A DNA stretch of 64,000 nucleotides from Streptomyces sp. SID12501 (GTDB lineage: Bacteria; Actinomycetota; Actinomycetes; Streptomycetales; Streptomycetaceae). Positions 35,536 to 43,847 of this stretch are shown here, one piece after another (position 1 is the first letter of the stretch; every line of letters starts with the position of its first letter). Location of the stretch: the NCBI RefSeq assembly GCF_010550245.1, contig NZ_JAAGLU010000026.1, positions 62,001 through 126,000 on the forward strand, in the 5' to 3' direction. The notes beneath the pieces were generated by a model. That model saw only the letters and a program-made list of their open reading frames with translations. It ran no database searches and was not told the DNA's origin. A program made the translations under genes and the position numbers.

Positions 35536-35882
35536 TACCGGGTTCCTTCCTTGCTGCTGACGACCACGGTGATGTGGCTGGTCCGCTTGCGGATCCGGTA
35601 GGCGCGGCCCTGGGCACGCGGGCGGAACCGCTTCAGGGTCGGACCCTCGTCGACGTACGCCTCGGTGATGACGAGGCTGCCGGCGTCGGTGTGGTCGTAG
35701 TTGTGCGCGGCGTTGGCGATGGCGCTGTCAAGCACCTTGCCGACCGGCACGCTCGCGGCCTGCGCGGCGAAACGCAGGACCGCCTGAGCCTCCGTGGCAT
35801 CCATGCCACGGATAAGGTCCACCACTCGGCGGGCCTTCATGGGCGTAACGCGGATATACCGCGCCTGGGCCCTGGCTTCCAT
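35535..35882 (-). CDS. rplV: 50S ribosomal protein L22
   Basis: The protein has 115 residues from ATG 35882 (MEARAQARYIRVTPMKARRV), chosen because AAGGA lies 5 nt upstream; the open frame allows starts at 35906 and 35918 with weaker sites. The loop near FRPRAQGRAYRIRKRTSHIT lines the exit tunnel, where macrolide-resistance changes occur in other bacteria. Confidence 0.96.
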   Translation of the reverse strand: MEARAQARYIRVTPMKARRVVDLIRGMDATEAQAVLRFAAQAASVPVGKVLDSAIANAAHNYDHTDAGSLVITEAYVDEGPTLKRFRPRAQGRAYRIRKRTSHITVVVSSKEGTR

Positions 35883-35924
35883 GGTTGTCCTTCCAGTGTC
35901 TGTCATGGTCGATTCCACTCCGCG

Positions 35925-36206
35925 TTAGCGGCGCTTCGACTTCCGGTCGTCCTTGACGTGACCCCGGAAGGTGCGCGTCGGCGAGAACTCGCCGAGCTTG
36001 TGGCCGACCATCGACTCGGTGACAAACACCGGGATGTGGGTCTTGCCGTTGTGCACCGCGATCGTGTGGCCGAGCATGGCCGGGATGATCATCGAGCGAC
36101 GGGACCAGGTCTTGATGACGTTCTTGGAACCGGCTTCGTTCTGTACGTCCACCTTCTTGATGAGGTGGTCGTCGACGAAGGGTCCCTTCTTGAGACTGCG
36201 CGGCAT
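35925..36206 (-). CDS. rpsS: 30S ribosomal protein S19
   Basis: The protein has 93 residues: MPRSLKKGPFVDDHLIKKVD and the C-terminal GHKLGEFSPTRTFRGHVKDD. It sits on the 30S head next to S13. It is 12 bp after rplB. Confidence 0.98.
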   Translation of the reverse strand: MPRSLKKGPFVDDHLIKKVDVQNEAGSKNVIKTWSRRSMIIPAMLGHTIAVHNGKTHIPVFVTESMVGHKLGEFSPTRTFRGHVKDDRKSKRR

Positions 36207-36218
36207 CTAAACCCGCTC

Positions 36219-37055
36219 CTAGCGCTTCTTGTTCGACTTGCGGCGGCGGACGATGTACTTGTTCGAAGCCTTCTTCGGCGAACGAGTACGACCCTCCTTC
36301 TGACCCCACGGCGAGACCGGGTGACGTCCACCGGAGGTCTTGCCTTCACCACCACCGTGCGGGTGGTCAACCGGGTTCATCGCCACACCGCGGACGGTCG
36401 GGCGGACGCCGAGCCAGCGCTTGCGGCCGGCCTTGCCCCAGTTGATGTTGCTCTGCTCGGCGTTGCCGACCTCGCCGACCGTGGCGCGGCAGCGCTGGTC
36501 GACCAGACGGATCTCGCCGGAGGGCATACGAAGGTGGGCCATCGTGCCCTCCTTCGCCAGCAGCTGCACCGAGGCACCGGCGGAGCGGGCGAACTTGGCG
36601 CCGCCACCGGGTCGGATCTCGATCGCGTGGATCGTGGTACCGACCGGGATGTTGCGGAGCGCCAGGTTGTTGCCCGGCTTGATGTCGGCCCCAGGACCGT
36701 TCTCGACGCGGTCACCCTGCGACAGGTTGCGGGGGGCGATGATGTAGCGCTTCTCGCCGTCCGCGTAGTGCAGCAGCGCGATGCGCGCGGTGCGGTTGGG
36801 GTCGTACTCGATGTGCGCGACCTTCGCCGGCACGCCGTCCTTGTCATGACGACGGAAGTCGATGACACGGTAGGCGCGCTTGTGTCCGCCACCCTGGTGG
36901 CGAACGGTCACACGACCGGAATTGTTACGGCCGCCCTTGCTGTGCAGGGGGCGAACCAGCGACTTCTCCGGCGTGGACCGCGTGACCTCGACGAAGTCGG
37001 CGACGCTGGAGCCACGGCGGCCCGGCGTAGTCGGCTTGTACTTGCGGATTCCCAT
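36219..37055 (-). CDS. rplB: 50S ribosomal protein L2
   Basis: The protein has 278 residues: MGIRKYKPTTPGRRGSSVAD at the N-terminus, and RGVAMNPVDHPHGGGEGKTS near the C-terminus with the His involved near the peptidyl transferase centre. It is needed for subunit joining. It lies between rplW and rpsS. Confidence 0.98.
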   Translation of the reverse strand: MGIRKYKPTTPGRRGSSVADFVEVTRSTPEKSLVRPLHSKGGRNNSGRVTVRHQGGGHKRAYRVIDFRRHDKDGVPAKVAHIEYDPNRTARIALLHYADGEKRYIIAPRNLSQGDRVENGPGADIKPGNNLALRNIPVGTTIHAIEIRPGGGAKFARSAGASVQLLAKEGTMAHLRMPSGEIRLVDQRCRATVGEVGNAEQSNINWGKAGRKRWLGVRPTVRGVAMNPVDHPHGGGEGKTSGGRHPVSPWGQKEGRTRSPKKASNKYIVRRRKSNKKR

Positions 37056-37093
37056 TTCTCAGTCCTCGTCCGATATCGGACGATCCGACCCGC

Positions 37094-37513
37094 TTACGCG
37101 GCCGGACCGCCGAAGATGTCGATACGGTCGCCCTCGGCGAGGGTCACGATCGCGCGCTTGGTGTCAGCGCGCTTACCGAAACCGCTCTTGGTGCGCTTGC
37201 GCTTGCCGATGCGGTTGATCGTGTTGACCCCGGTGACCTTGACCGAGAAGACCGCCTGGACGGCCTGCTTGATCTGGGTCTTGTTGGTGCCGGGAGCGAC
37301 GATGAACGTGTACTTGTTCTCGTCGATGAGCGCGTAGCTCTTCTCGGACACGACCGGCTTCAGCAGGACGTCACGGGGGTCCGTGTACGACTTGCTGACC
37401 GGCGTGACGACGGTGTTCTTGCCCTCGGCCTCGTGGCGCTTCGCCTTGGCGACGCGCGCGGCCTTGGCGGCCTTGGCCGCCTTGGAGGCAATAGCGGGGT
37501 GACGGATCGCCAT
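37094..37513 (-). CDS. rplW: 50S ribosomal protein L23
   Basis: The protein has 139 residues. The L23 domain begins near DPRDVLLKPVVSEKSYALID and ends EGDRIDIFGGPAA. An Ala/Lys-rich N-terminal extension of about 45 residues (AIASKAAKAAKAARVAKAKR) precedes it, while other bacterial L23 proteins have about 95-100 residues. It forms the docking site for trigger factor at the exit tunnel. TGATG overlap with rplD. Confidence 0.96.
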   Translation of the reverse strand: MAIRHPAIASKAAKAAKAARVAKAKRHEAEGKNTVVTPVSKSYTDPRDVLLKPVVSEKSYALIDENKYTFIVAPGTNKTQIKQAVQAVFSVKVTGVNTINRIGKRKRTKSGFGKRADTKRAIVTLAEGDRIDIFGGPAA

Positions 37514-38169
37514 CAGACCTCGCTCCCTTCGGTGTCAGTGGCCTTGGGGCCGGACACGAAGGACTCGAAAGCGGCCTGGGTGAAGACCACGTCGTCCGAG
37601 ACGAGAACGTCGTACGTGTTCAGCTGGCCCGGGTCCAGGATGTGCACCTGGGGCAGGTTGCGGGCGGAAAGCAGCCCGGCCTCGTCGGAGCGCTCGATGA
37701 CCAGGAGCACGTTCTTGCGCTCGCTGACCTTGCCGAGGAAGCTCTTCGCGGCCTTGGTGGAGGGGCTGTCGCCCTCGATCACGCTCGTGATCACGTGGAT
37801 TCGAGCGTTGCGGGCCCGGTCGGTGAGGGCGTGGCGCAGGGCCGCGGCCTTCATCTTCTTCGGGGTCCGCTGCGAGTAGTCACGCGGCTGCGGGCCGTGG
37901 ACGACGCCACCGCCTGCGAACTGCGGCGCACGGGTCGAACCCTGACGGGCGCGGCCGGTGCCCTTCTGACGGTAGGGCTTCCTACCGCCACCACGGACCT
38001 CGGCGCGGGTCTTGGTCTTGTGCGTGCCCTGACGGGCAGCGGCCAGCTGTGCGACGACGACCTGGTGAAGCAGCGGGATGCTGATCTTCTCTACGCCGAA
38101 GATCTCCGCGGGGAGCTCGACGCTTCCGGTTGTCTCGCCAGCGGGCGAAAGGATGTCAACAGTGCTCAT
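37513..38169 (-). CDS. rplD: 50S ribosomal protein L4
   Basis: The protein has 218 residues from ATG 38169 (MSTVDILSPAGETTGSVELP); the frame is open to 38271 but this start follows GAGGTACCG closely and matches the family. The exit-tunnel loop GGGRKPYRQKGTGRARQGS is intact. In E. coli L4 represses the S10 operon through its leader; whether that works here is unknown. Confidence 0.97.
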   Translation of the reverse strand: MSTVDILSPAGETTGSVELPAEIFGVEKISIPLLHQVVVAQLAAARQGTHKTKTRAEVRGGGRKPYRQKGTGRARQGSTRAPQFAGGGVVHGPQPRDYSQRTPKKMKAAALRHALTDRARNARIHVITSVIEGDSPSTKAAKSFLGKVSERKNVLLVIERSDEAGLLSARNLPQVHILDPGQLNTYDVLVSDDVVFTQAAFESFVSGPKATDTEGSEV

Positions 38170-38176
38170 CGGTACC

Positions 38177-38821
38177 TCAGGCCCCCTTGGCCGCGGTGCG
38201 GACCAGGACGAGGCCGCCGTTCGGACCAGGAATCGCGCCCTTGATGAGCAGCAGACCCTTCTCCGCGTCAACGGCGTGGACGGTCAGGTTCTGGGTGGTG
38301 ACCCGCTCGTTACCCATGCGGCCCGCCATGCGCATGCCCTTGAAGACACGGCCAGGGGTGGCACAGCCACCGATGGAGCCGGGAGAGCGGTGCTTGCGCT
38401 GGACACCGTGGCCGGCGCCGAGACCATGGAAGTTGTGACGCTTCATGACACCGGCGAAGCCCTTGCCCTTGCTGTTGCCGGTCACATCCACCTTGACGCC
38501 GGCCTCGAAGGTCTCGGCGGTGATCTCCTGGCCGAGGGTGTACTCGCTGGCACCAGCGGTACGGATCTCGACGAGGTGGCGGCGGGGGGTGACGTCAGCC
38601 TTGGCGAAGTGACCCTTGAGGGGCTTGTTCACCTTGCGAGGGTCGATCTCGCCGAAGGCGATCTGGACCGACTCGTAGCCGTCGGAGTCATTCGTACGGA
38701 CCTGGGTCACGACATTCGGACCGGCCTTGACGACGGTGACGGGAACAACACGGTTGTTCTCGTCCCACACCTGCGTCATGCCGAGCTTCTCGCCCAGGAT
38801 GCCCTTGATCTGCTTAGCCAT
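38177..38821 (-). CDS. rplC: 50S ribosomal protein L3
   Basis: The protein has 214 residues: KGILGEKLGMTQVWDENNRV at the start and the tentacle region GVMKRHNFHGLGAGHGVQRK that reaches toward the peptidyl transferase centre. It is one of the two proteins that initiate 50S assembly. It lies 7 bp upstream of rplD. Confidence 0.98.
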   Translation of the reverse strand: MAKQIKGILGEKLGMTQVWDENNRVVPVTVVKAGPNVVTQVRTNDSDGYESVQIAFGEIDPRKVNKPLKGHFAKADVTPRRHLVEIRTAGASEYTLGQEITAETFEAGVKVDVTGNSKGKGFAGVMKRHNFHGLGAGHGVQRKHRSPGSIGGCATPGRVFKGMRMAGRMGNERVTTQNLTVHAVDAEKGLLLIKGAIPGPNGGLVLVRTAAKGA

Positions 38822-38838
38822 TCTCAGATCACCGTCCC

Positions 38839-39147
38839 CTAGAGCTTGATCTCGATGTCGACACCGGCCGGGAGGTCGAGTCGCATCAAAGAGTCAACGG
38901 TCTTGGGCGTCGGGTCGAGAATGTCGATCAGGCGCTTGTGCGTGCGCATCTCGAAGTGCTCCCGCGAGTCCTTGTACTTGTGCGGGGACTTGATGACGCA
39001 GTACACGTTCTTCTCAGTGGGCAGCGGCACCGGGCCCGCGACCGACGCACCAGTGCGTGTCACCGTCTCGACGATCTTCTTCGCCGAGGAATCGATGACC
39101 TCGTGGTCGTAGGCCTTGAGCCGGATGCGGATCTTCTGTCCCGCCAT
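38839..39147 (-). CDS. rpsJ: 30S ribosomal protein S10
   Basis: The protein has 102 residues: MAGQKIRIRLKAYDHEVIDS, and HFEMRTHKRLIDILDPTPKT with the family signature. It is the first gene of the S10 cluster and also NusE in antitermination. Its leader contains a 25-nt hairpin sequence identical to one in the rpsL leader. Confidence 0.98.
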   Translation of the reverse strand: MAGQKIRIRLKAYDHEVIDSSAKKIVETVTRTGASVAGPVPLPTEKNVYCVIKSPHKYKDSREHFEMRTHKRLIDILDPTPKTVDSLMRLDLPAGVDIEIKL

Positions 39148-39640
39148 GGCTACTCAGTAGTCCTGTCTCTTCGTACGCTCTGGAACCCGGTGTTCCGTAC
39201 TCACTTCGCCGTCCTGCTTGTCCGACCCACGCGGTCGGGTGTGTCGCGCTCTCACCGACACAGATGTCCCATATGAGACGTCCCTGCACGGGAAGCACGA
39301 CCCTTCCGGAACCGCGGGCCGGGGGCGACTGCGTCAAATTCTCCTGACGCGAACCCACCGGGCGCCTGGCCGGTGCCGCACTGACACTTCCCGAAAGATT
39401 CCCGTACGTCCGCCCCAGCGCTGCCTTACGACAGATTGGGCGACGAGTACTGTGGGACTCGCTTTCGGTCCTCCCGGCGGGAGGCGCGCAGCATCGACAA
39501 CTCGACCGAGCAACTCGGACAGTCTGCCATACGGGGCAGCGCCTCCGCCAATCGAGCCGGAGAGAATACCCGCAGGGTGACGAAGGTCAAACGCGCACGG
39601 GGCGTGTCCCCCGGTCGGCGGCATCGGCCATGATCCTGGT
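39148..39640. other. S10 operon leader and divergent intergenic region
   Basis: This 493-bp stretch has no gene. On the minus strand it must contain the S10 promoter and leader: the shared hairpin is at 39222-39246, a further small stem GGAAC-ACCG-GGTTCC lies at about 39183-39198, and TTGACG occurs at 39337-39332 without a good -10. The plus-strand promoter of the gene at 39641 was not identified. Confidence 0.5.
39222..39246 (-). promoter_or_regulatory. Leader hairpin of the S10 operon, identical to the rpsL leader
   Basis: The 25 nt here equal 58705-58729 exactly. On the coding strand CCGACC-GCGTG-GGTCGG forms a stem, preceded by CGACACAC. It ends 75 nt before the rpsJ start. A GTTCCAG follows in both leaders. 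It could bind a ribosomal protein or mark an RNA-processing or transcription-control site. Confidence 0.7.
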
Positions 39641-40348
39641 GTGACGCATGACATGGACCTGAACGAGGCGGCGACCCGCCTGGAGTCGCACATACGGGAC
39701 TGGCGGGCAGAGGGCTTGCAGGTCTCGGACGGCCTGTGGGCAGCGGACGTAACCGCCCTGGAGGTACGGATCACGTCCCCGGCCTGGGCGGGCCAACTCG
39801 TCGTGCAGCTGTACGGAGCCGGCCGAGCGCATGTCTTCCTCCTCGTGAAGGCCGGGTTCGTCCAGGAACGCCACCGGGTCTCGTCCCTCGACGCGTGGAG
39901 CGCGCTGCTGACGGAATCGGTGGCCCGCGCGTCCCGCGTACGCCTGGTGCAGGCCCGCCTGCTGACCAGTACCTGTACGACAGGCTGGCTGGACTGGATC
40001 CACGGCGAGCTGTGGCTGCTCCCCGAGGGCCTGCTGCGCATCCGCAGCGGCTTCATGACGACGGTGGCGAACTCCTACAGTTCCGGCTCCGGCCCGACGG
40101 CACGGGATCCTTACCGGCTCATCGCCCACGACCCGGCGACGGTCCTGGCCGCTCACCCCACGAACAAGCTGATCCCGTTCGCGGAAATGGCCACGGCACG
40201 TCTGCACGGCGGGGTGACCACCTCCGGCCTGGAGGTGGTCATGACGGACGGCACCCGCCACAAACTCCTGTGGGCGTCCTGGGACCCGGCCCGGCGACTG
40301 TTGCGGGAGCGGTTGCTGCCACTGCTGGGCGCACGGCTCACGCACTGA
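39641..40348 (+). CDS. Conserved hypothetical protein
   Basis: The protein has 235 residues starting at GTG 39641 (MTHDMDLNEAATRLESHIRD); an ATG four codons on is an alternative. It has no signal peptide or membrane helix and a mixed composition with several Trp (TTGWLDWIHGELWLLPEGLL). I do not recognise a domain. It is divergent from rpsJ and convergent with the secreted-protein gene at 40389. Confidence 0.75.
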   Translation: MTHDMDLNEAATRLESHIRDWRAEGLQVSDGLWAADVTALEVRITSPAWAGQLVVQLYGAGRAHVFLLVKAGFVQERHRVSSLDAWSALLTESVARASRVRLVQARLLTSTCTTGWLDWIHGELWLLPEGLLRIRSGFMTTVANSYSSGSGPTARDPYRLIAHDPATVLAAHPTNKLIPFAEMATARLHGGVTTSGLEVVMTDGTRHKLLWASWDPARRLLRERLLPLLGARLTH

Positions 40349-40388
40349 CCGGAGGGTCCCGAACGACCCCGGTGACGTCGTACGACGA

Positions 40389-41210
40389 TCAGCGCACGTC
40401 GATGTAGTCCTGGCCGCTGGTCGCGGTGCCGGTGGTCGTGTTGCCGTAGTACACCCACCGGAAGAACCCGTCGGTGGAGGCCGTGACCTGAGTACGGAGG
40501 GCACCCGCACTGTTGGTGGTGACCTTCTTGAGCGTCTTGAAGGTGCTCGCACCCTTGGCACGGAACTGAAGACTCACGCTACTGCCGGCGTAGGGACCGT
40601 TCTTGTGGGTGCTCCAGTTCGCCCGGGTCAACTTGCCCACGACAGTGACCTTCTTGCCCTTGGCAACCGGCTCGGGCGTGACGTCGGCGACGGTGAGCTT
40701 CGCGGCACGCCTCAGGGAGACACCTCCGGGCCTTGTCTCGAACTCCTGGACCACTTCGCCGTTGGCCTTGAACAGCGCGAGGGCCACGCCGATCTTCCAC
40801 TTGGTGGCGTCACGGTTGGAGACGATCTGCCCCTGCGACGGATCGGGGTCGATGGAGAGCGTGCCCTCGCAATGGGCCTTCTTGAGGCTGACCTCGTAGC
40901 AGGTCCTGAGGCTCAGCTGTACCTCGGGAGACAGAACGCTTCGCTGGTACAGGAAGGGTTGCGCGTCATAGCGGAGCGGGTGGTTCGTGTCGTACCCCGG
41001 AGGCAGGGTCATATCGAAGGTGAAGGACGGTTCCACCACCCTCGACGTGCCGACCACCACCGGCTTGCCGTTGTTGATGACAAGGTCCGTCACGACGATG
41101 CCCGTGTCCTGCGCTTGCGCGGCCGGCGCGTTGAGCACCGAGAGCGCGAGGGCCCCTGCTGTTGCGATCACAGCGGCGGTACGTCTTCGGCCCCGTATAC
41201 CTGTGTTCAT
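40389..41210 (-). CDS. Secreted protein, paralogue 1
   Basis: The protein has 273 residues. The Sec signal peptide (RRRTAAVIATAGALALSVLN) ends at APAAQAQD. The mature part is beta-rich with two Cys (RTCYEVS, AHCEGT). A central segment (EPVAKGKKVTVVGKLTRANW) and the C-terminal block (GFFRWVYYGNT, SGQDYIDVR) look like an immunoglobulin-like beta domain. I chose ATG 41210 after GAAGG. It is closely related to the protein at 43848-44666. Function unknown; extracellular or cell-surface. Confidence 0.82.
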   Translation of the reverse strand: MNTGIRGRRRTAAVIATAGALALSVLNAPAAQAQDTGIVVTDLVINNGKPVVVGTSRVVEPSFTFDMTLPPGYDTNHPLRYDAQPFLYQRSVLSPEVQLSLRTCYEVSLKKAHCEGTLSIDPDPSQGQIVSNRDATKWKIGVALALFKANGEVVQEFETRPGGVSLRRAAKLTVADVTPEPVAKGKKVTVVGKLTRANWSTHKNGPYAGSSVSLQFRAKGASTFKTLKKVTTNSAGALRTQVTASTDGFFRWVYYGNTTTGTATSGQDYIDVR

Positions 41211-41695
41211 GCACACCTTCTTCCAACAGTCGCTCGATCAACTGCCGGAAGCGTACGAGATGAACTCGGCCTGCGGGTAAGCCTGTTGCTGGAGTAGCCC
41301 TCGCATACCTGAGGACGCCCTGGCGCCATCTGTCGTTTCGGCGTACACCCCGAACGCACAGGTCACACCGGAACCCGGGAACGTGTGTCCCGGTGGCGTG
41401 TGCGCAGGCGGGCCCGGCGCTCTATTTCAAAGAAACACGGGAGATAAAAGAACCCACCAAACCGCACCTTCCCTCCCGTTCGCCGGACAGGGGGCGGCCA
41501 CGGCCGCTTCCGCGCGGACTCACTCGCCCGAGTGAACATCAGCAACTTCGCTGGATTTGTGCCCGGTTGCCTGCCTTACGCTCAGCCCAACGCGGCACGA
41601 CCACGTCACAGACAACTCCAGACATGCGACGGCCCTCGCCGGGACTGCAATCCCAATGCGAGGGCCTGACCACCAAGGAAGATAGAAGCTTCCCG
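41211..41695. other. Divergent intergenic region
   Basis: This 485-bp stretch separates the secreted protein from the HTH protein. Apart from the regulatory element at 41520-41583 I see nothing gene-like; a frame open from 41393 continues into the HTH gene but lacks protein-like character upstream of 41696. Confidence 0.45.
41520..41583 (+). promoter_or_regulatory. Inverted repeat and conserved upstream element of the HTH gene
   Basis: TCACTC-GCCC-GAGTGA (41520-41535) is a perfect inverted repeat. From 41532 the sequence GTGAACATCAGCAACTTCGC leads after about 25 nt to TACGCTC. The same arrangement occurs at 42704-42762 before the nuclease gene. TACGCT could be a -10; no consensus -35 precedes it, suggesting activator dependence. 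Confidence 0.55.
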
Positions 41696-42715
41696 ATGGA
41701 TACGCAGAACCCTAGTGCGCCCCCGTGCGCCCAGTCCCGCTCGGCGGGCAAAAATCACCCCCAGCGGCGCCCCAAATCCGGCGTCTCCGGGGTGATCCAC
41801 GACAACGTCCGCCACACCACCCGCTTCACGGTGATCGGCAACCACCTCGCCCAGCACCCCGACCTGTCGCTGCTCGGGATCGGGCTGGGCACCCACATCC
41901 AGTCGCTGGCCCCGGGCTCCCCCGTCGACATCAAGACCCTCGCCAAGAGATTCCCCGAGGGCCCCGACCGCATCGCCGCCGCCCTGCGCGAACTCAAAAC
42001 CCACGGCTACCTGCGCCGAACCCGCGAACGCACCACCGGCGGCAACATCGTCACCCGCACCGTCTCCTGCAACCAGCCCGGACGCCACACCGAGGGCCAC
42101 GCCGATCGCCGTACCAAGCCGGAGTCTGAGCCGGACTCGGACTCCAAGCCCCGACCGGCGTCACGTCCGGGGCCCGCTCCCCACCACGCGCCCGCCCCCG
42201 AGCACAGGGCCGCCGAGCCCACCCGCCCCGCGCACCCCACCAGCACCCCCGGCCCGCCCAAGAAGCGCACCCCACGCAAGCCCCTCCCCGCCGTACCGCA
42301 GCCCACATACAAGGGGCAGGGCCTTCTCCAGGCCGCGACCGACCTCCTCGCCGGCCTGCGCCGCCACGACCCCGACCTGCTCCTGTCCGCCTGCGACACG
42401 GCCCACCTCGCACCCGGCGTCGCCGCCTGGCTGGAACGCGACACCAGCCCCACCGCCGTACGACACGCACTGACCAGCGACCTCCCACCCGAAGGCATGC
42501 GCCGCCCAGCCGCATTCCTCGCCCACCGCCTCACCGAGAAACTGCCGCCCCCGGCGCCGTACCGCGCACCGGCCGGGCCATCACCCGTCCGGCACCCACT
42601 CCAGAACTGCGACGGCTGTGAGCGGGCCTTCCGCGGTCCGGAGCCCGGCAGATGCGGCGAATGCCGTCAACTCCACAGCGAATCAGCTCTCGGAGTCCTT
42701 CACCTCTCAGGGTGA
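41696..42715 (+). CDS. Helix-turn-helix DNA-binding protein
   Basis: The protein has 339 residues from ATG 41696 (MDTQNPSAPPCAQSRSAG). Residues about 30-125 form a winged-helix replication/transcription-type domain (NVRHTTRFTVIGNHLAQHPD, ALRELKTHGYLRRTRERTTG, wing NIVTRTVSCNQPG). A Pro-rich linker of about 65 residues follows, then a helical part and a C-terminal four-Cys cluster (NCDGCERAF, GRCGECRQL) that looks like a zinc ribbon. Many Streptomyces genomes carry several such paralogues; their targets are unknown. It is followed by the Rpn-like nuclease gene on the same strand. Confidence 0.8.
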   Translation: MDTQNPSAPPCAQSRSAGKNHPQRRPKSGVSGVIHDNVRHTTRFTVIGNHLAQHPDLSLLGIGLGTHIQSLAPGSPVDIKTLAKRFPEGPDRIAAALRELKTHGYLRRTRERTTGGNIVTRTVSCNQPGRHTEGHADRRTKPESEPDSDSKPRPASRPGPAPHHAPAPEHRAAEPTRPAHPTSTPGPPKKRTPRKPLPAVPQPTYKGQGLLQAATDLLAGLRRHDPDLLLSACDTAHLAPGVAAWLERDTSPTAVRHALTSDLPPEGMRRPAAFLAHRLTEKLPPPAPYRAPAGPSPVRHPLQNCDGCERAFRGPEPGRCGECRQLHSESALGVLHLSG

Positions 42716-42763
42716 ACATCACCAACTTGGCTGCTGCCAGGCCGTGTTGAACTCCTACGCTCG
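42704..42763 (+). promoter_or_regulatory. Inverted repeat and conserved upstream element of the nuclease gene
   Basis: TTCACC and GGTGAA flank six bases (about 42701-42717), and GTGAACATCACCAACTTGGC from 42712 leads to TACGCTC at 42756-42762. It matches the element before the HTH gene. The HTH gene's stop codon (42713-42715) lies inside it. Confidence 0.55.
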
Positions 42764-42843
42764 CAGCAAGATTCGTCCTGGCACATGCCATAGGCAATTT
42801 CTTCCCGTATGACTCGTACCAACTCACACTCCCAGGGACCCTT

Positions 42844-43752
42844 ATGGTCAGCGCGCCCCATGAAGCGATGCACCGCATCTTCCAGCACGATCCACGCCTC
42901 TTCAGCCGCCTCTCGGACGCGCTCGGCTTCTCCCTCCCCACCCCGGTGGAAGTCACCGTCATGCCCACCGACCTCACCGAGACCGAGCCCGTCGAACGTC
43001 GCGTTGACACCCTCCTACGGCTGAGGAGCGCCGAGCACGGCTCCTATCTCCTCGCCATCGAGTCCCAGCGCACCAAGAACCTGGCCAAGCCCGCGAGTTG
43101 GGCGTACTACACGTCGTACTTGTGGACCACGTACAAGGTACCCACCGCGCTCATGGTCGTGTGCCAGGACCGCGCCGTCGCCAAATGGGCCCAGCAACCG
43201 GTGACCAGTGGCCCGCCCGGACTGCCCACGCTCACCCTCACGCCCCTCGTGGTGGGACCGCACAACACCCCCGTCGTCACCGACCCGGACGAGGCCCGCG
43301 CCGACCTCGCACTGGCCACCCTGTCCGCCATCACGCACGCGACCGATCCGGACATCTTTGTCATACTGAAAGCACTGTCCACCGCCCTGCAGGGTGAGCC
43401 CGAGGACATCGCAGACCCGATCATCGAATTCACCGCACAAGGCCTGGGCGACCGCCCGGCCAGGCAGTACTGGAGGAAACTGGTGGCCGTGGACCTCTCC
43501 TTCTACAAGTCCTACATCGCGGAAGAGATCCGCGACGAAGGGCGAGCACAGGGCCGAGCGCAGGGCAAGGCCGAAGGCAAAGCCGAGGGCCAGGCCGCCG
43601 CCATACTGCTCGTCCTGGAGCAGCGCGGCCTCGACGTGACCGACGAGATCCGTGACCGGATCACGGCCTGCGACGACACCGAGACCCTGCGCACCTGGCT
43701 CACCCGCGCCCTCACCGCCACCTCCGCTGCGGAGATCTTCGCGGACCAGTAG
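42844..43752 (+). CDS. PD-(D/E)XK nuclease family protein (Rpn/YhgA-like)
   Basis: The protein has 302 residues. The nuclease-like core shows Asp55 in ERRVDTLLRLR and Glu73/Gln75 in YLLAIESQRTKN, the D...ExQ arrangement of Rpn-type proteins. The C-terminal region has the repetitive Gly/Ala/charged stretch GRAQGRAQGKAEGKAEGQA typical of that family, then a short helical end. Rpn proteins are recombination-promoting nucleases, some linked to phage defence. The start follows CAGGGACCCTT; ATG 42844 fits the family. The assignment rests on motifs only. Confidence 0.75.
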   Translation: MVSAPHEAMHRIFQHDPRLFSRLSDALGFSLPTPVEVTVMPTDLTETEPVERRVDTLLRLRSAEHGSYLLAIESQRTKNLAKPASWAYYTSYLWTTYKVPTALMVVCQDRAVAKWAQQPVTSGPPGLPTLTLTPLVVGPHNTPVVTDPDEARADLALATLSAITHATDPDIFVILKALSTALQGEPEDIADPIIEFTAQGLGDRPARQYWRKLVAVDLSFYKSYIAEEIRDEGRAQGRAQGKAEGKAEGQAAAILLVLEQRGLDVTDEIRDRITACDDTETLRTWLTRALTATSAAEIFADQ

Positions 43753-43777
43753 CCGAAGTCCGGCCGACCGCAGCGCG

Positions 43778-43822
43778 CCGTCTGTCGGCGCCGCACACAC
43801 ATGGCGCGGCTCCGACAGACGG
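43778..43822. terminator. Bidirectional terminator
   Basis: CCGTCTGTCGGCGCC (43778-43792) pairs with GGCTCCGACAGACGG (43808-43822), 14 of 15 positions. It lies between the nuclease gene and the convergent secreted-protein gene. Confidence 0.8.
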
Positions 43823-43847
43823 TCAACCCAACTGGTCGGGCGTCAGG

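Noticed and set aside
39309..39337. S10 promoter starting from TTGACG at 39337
   Set aside because: No acceptable -10 lies 16-19 bp downstream, so I did not annotate it as a promoter.
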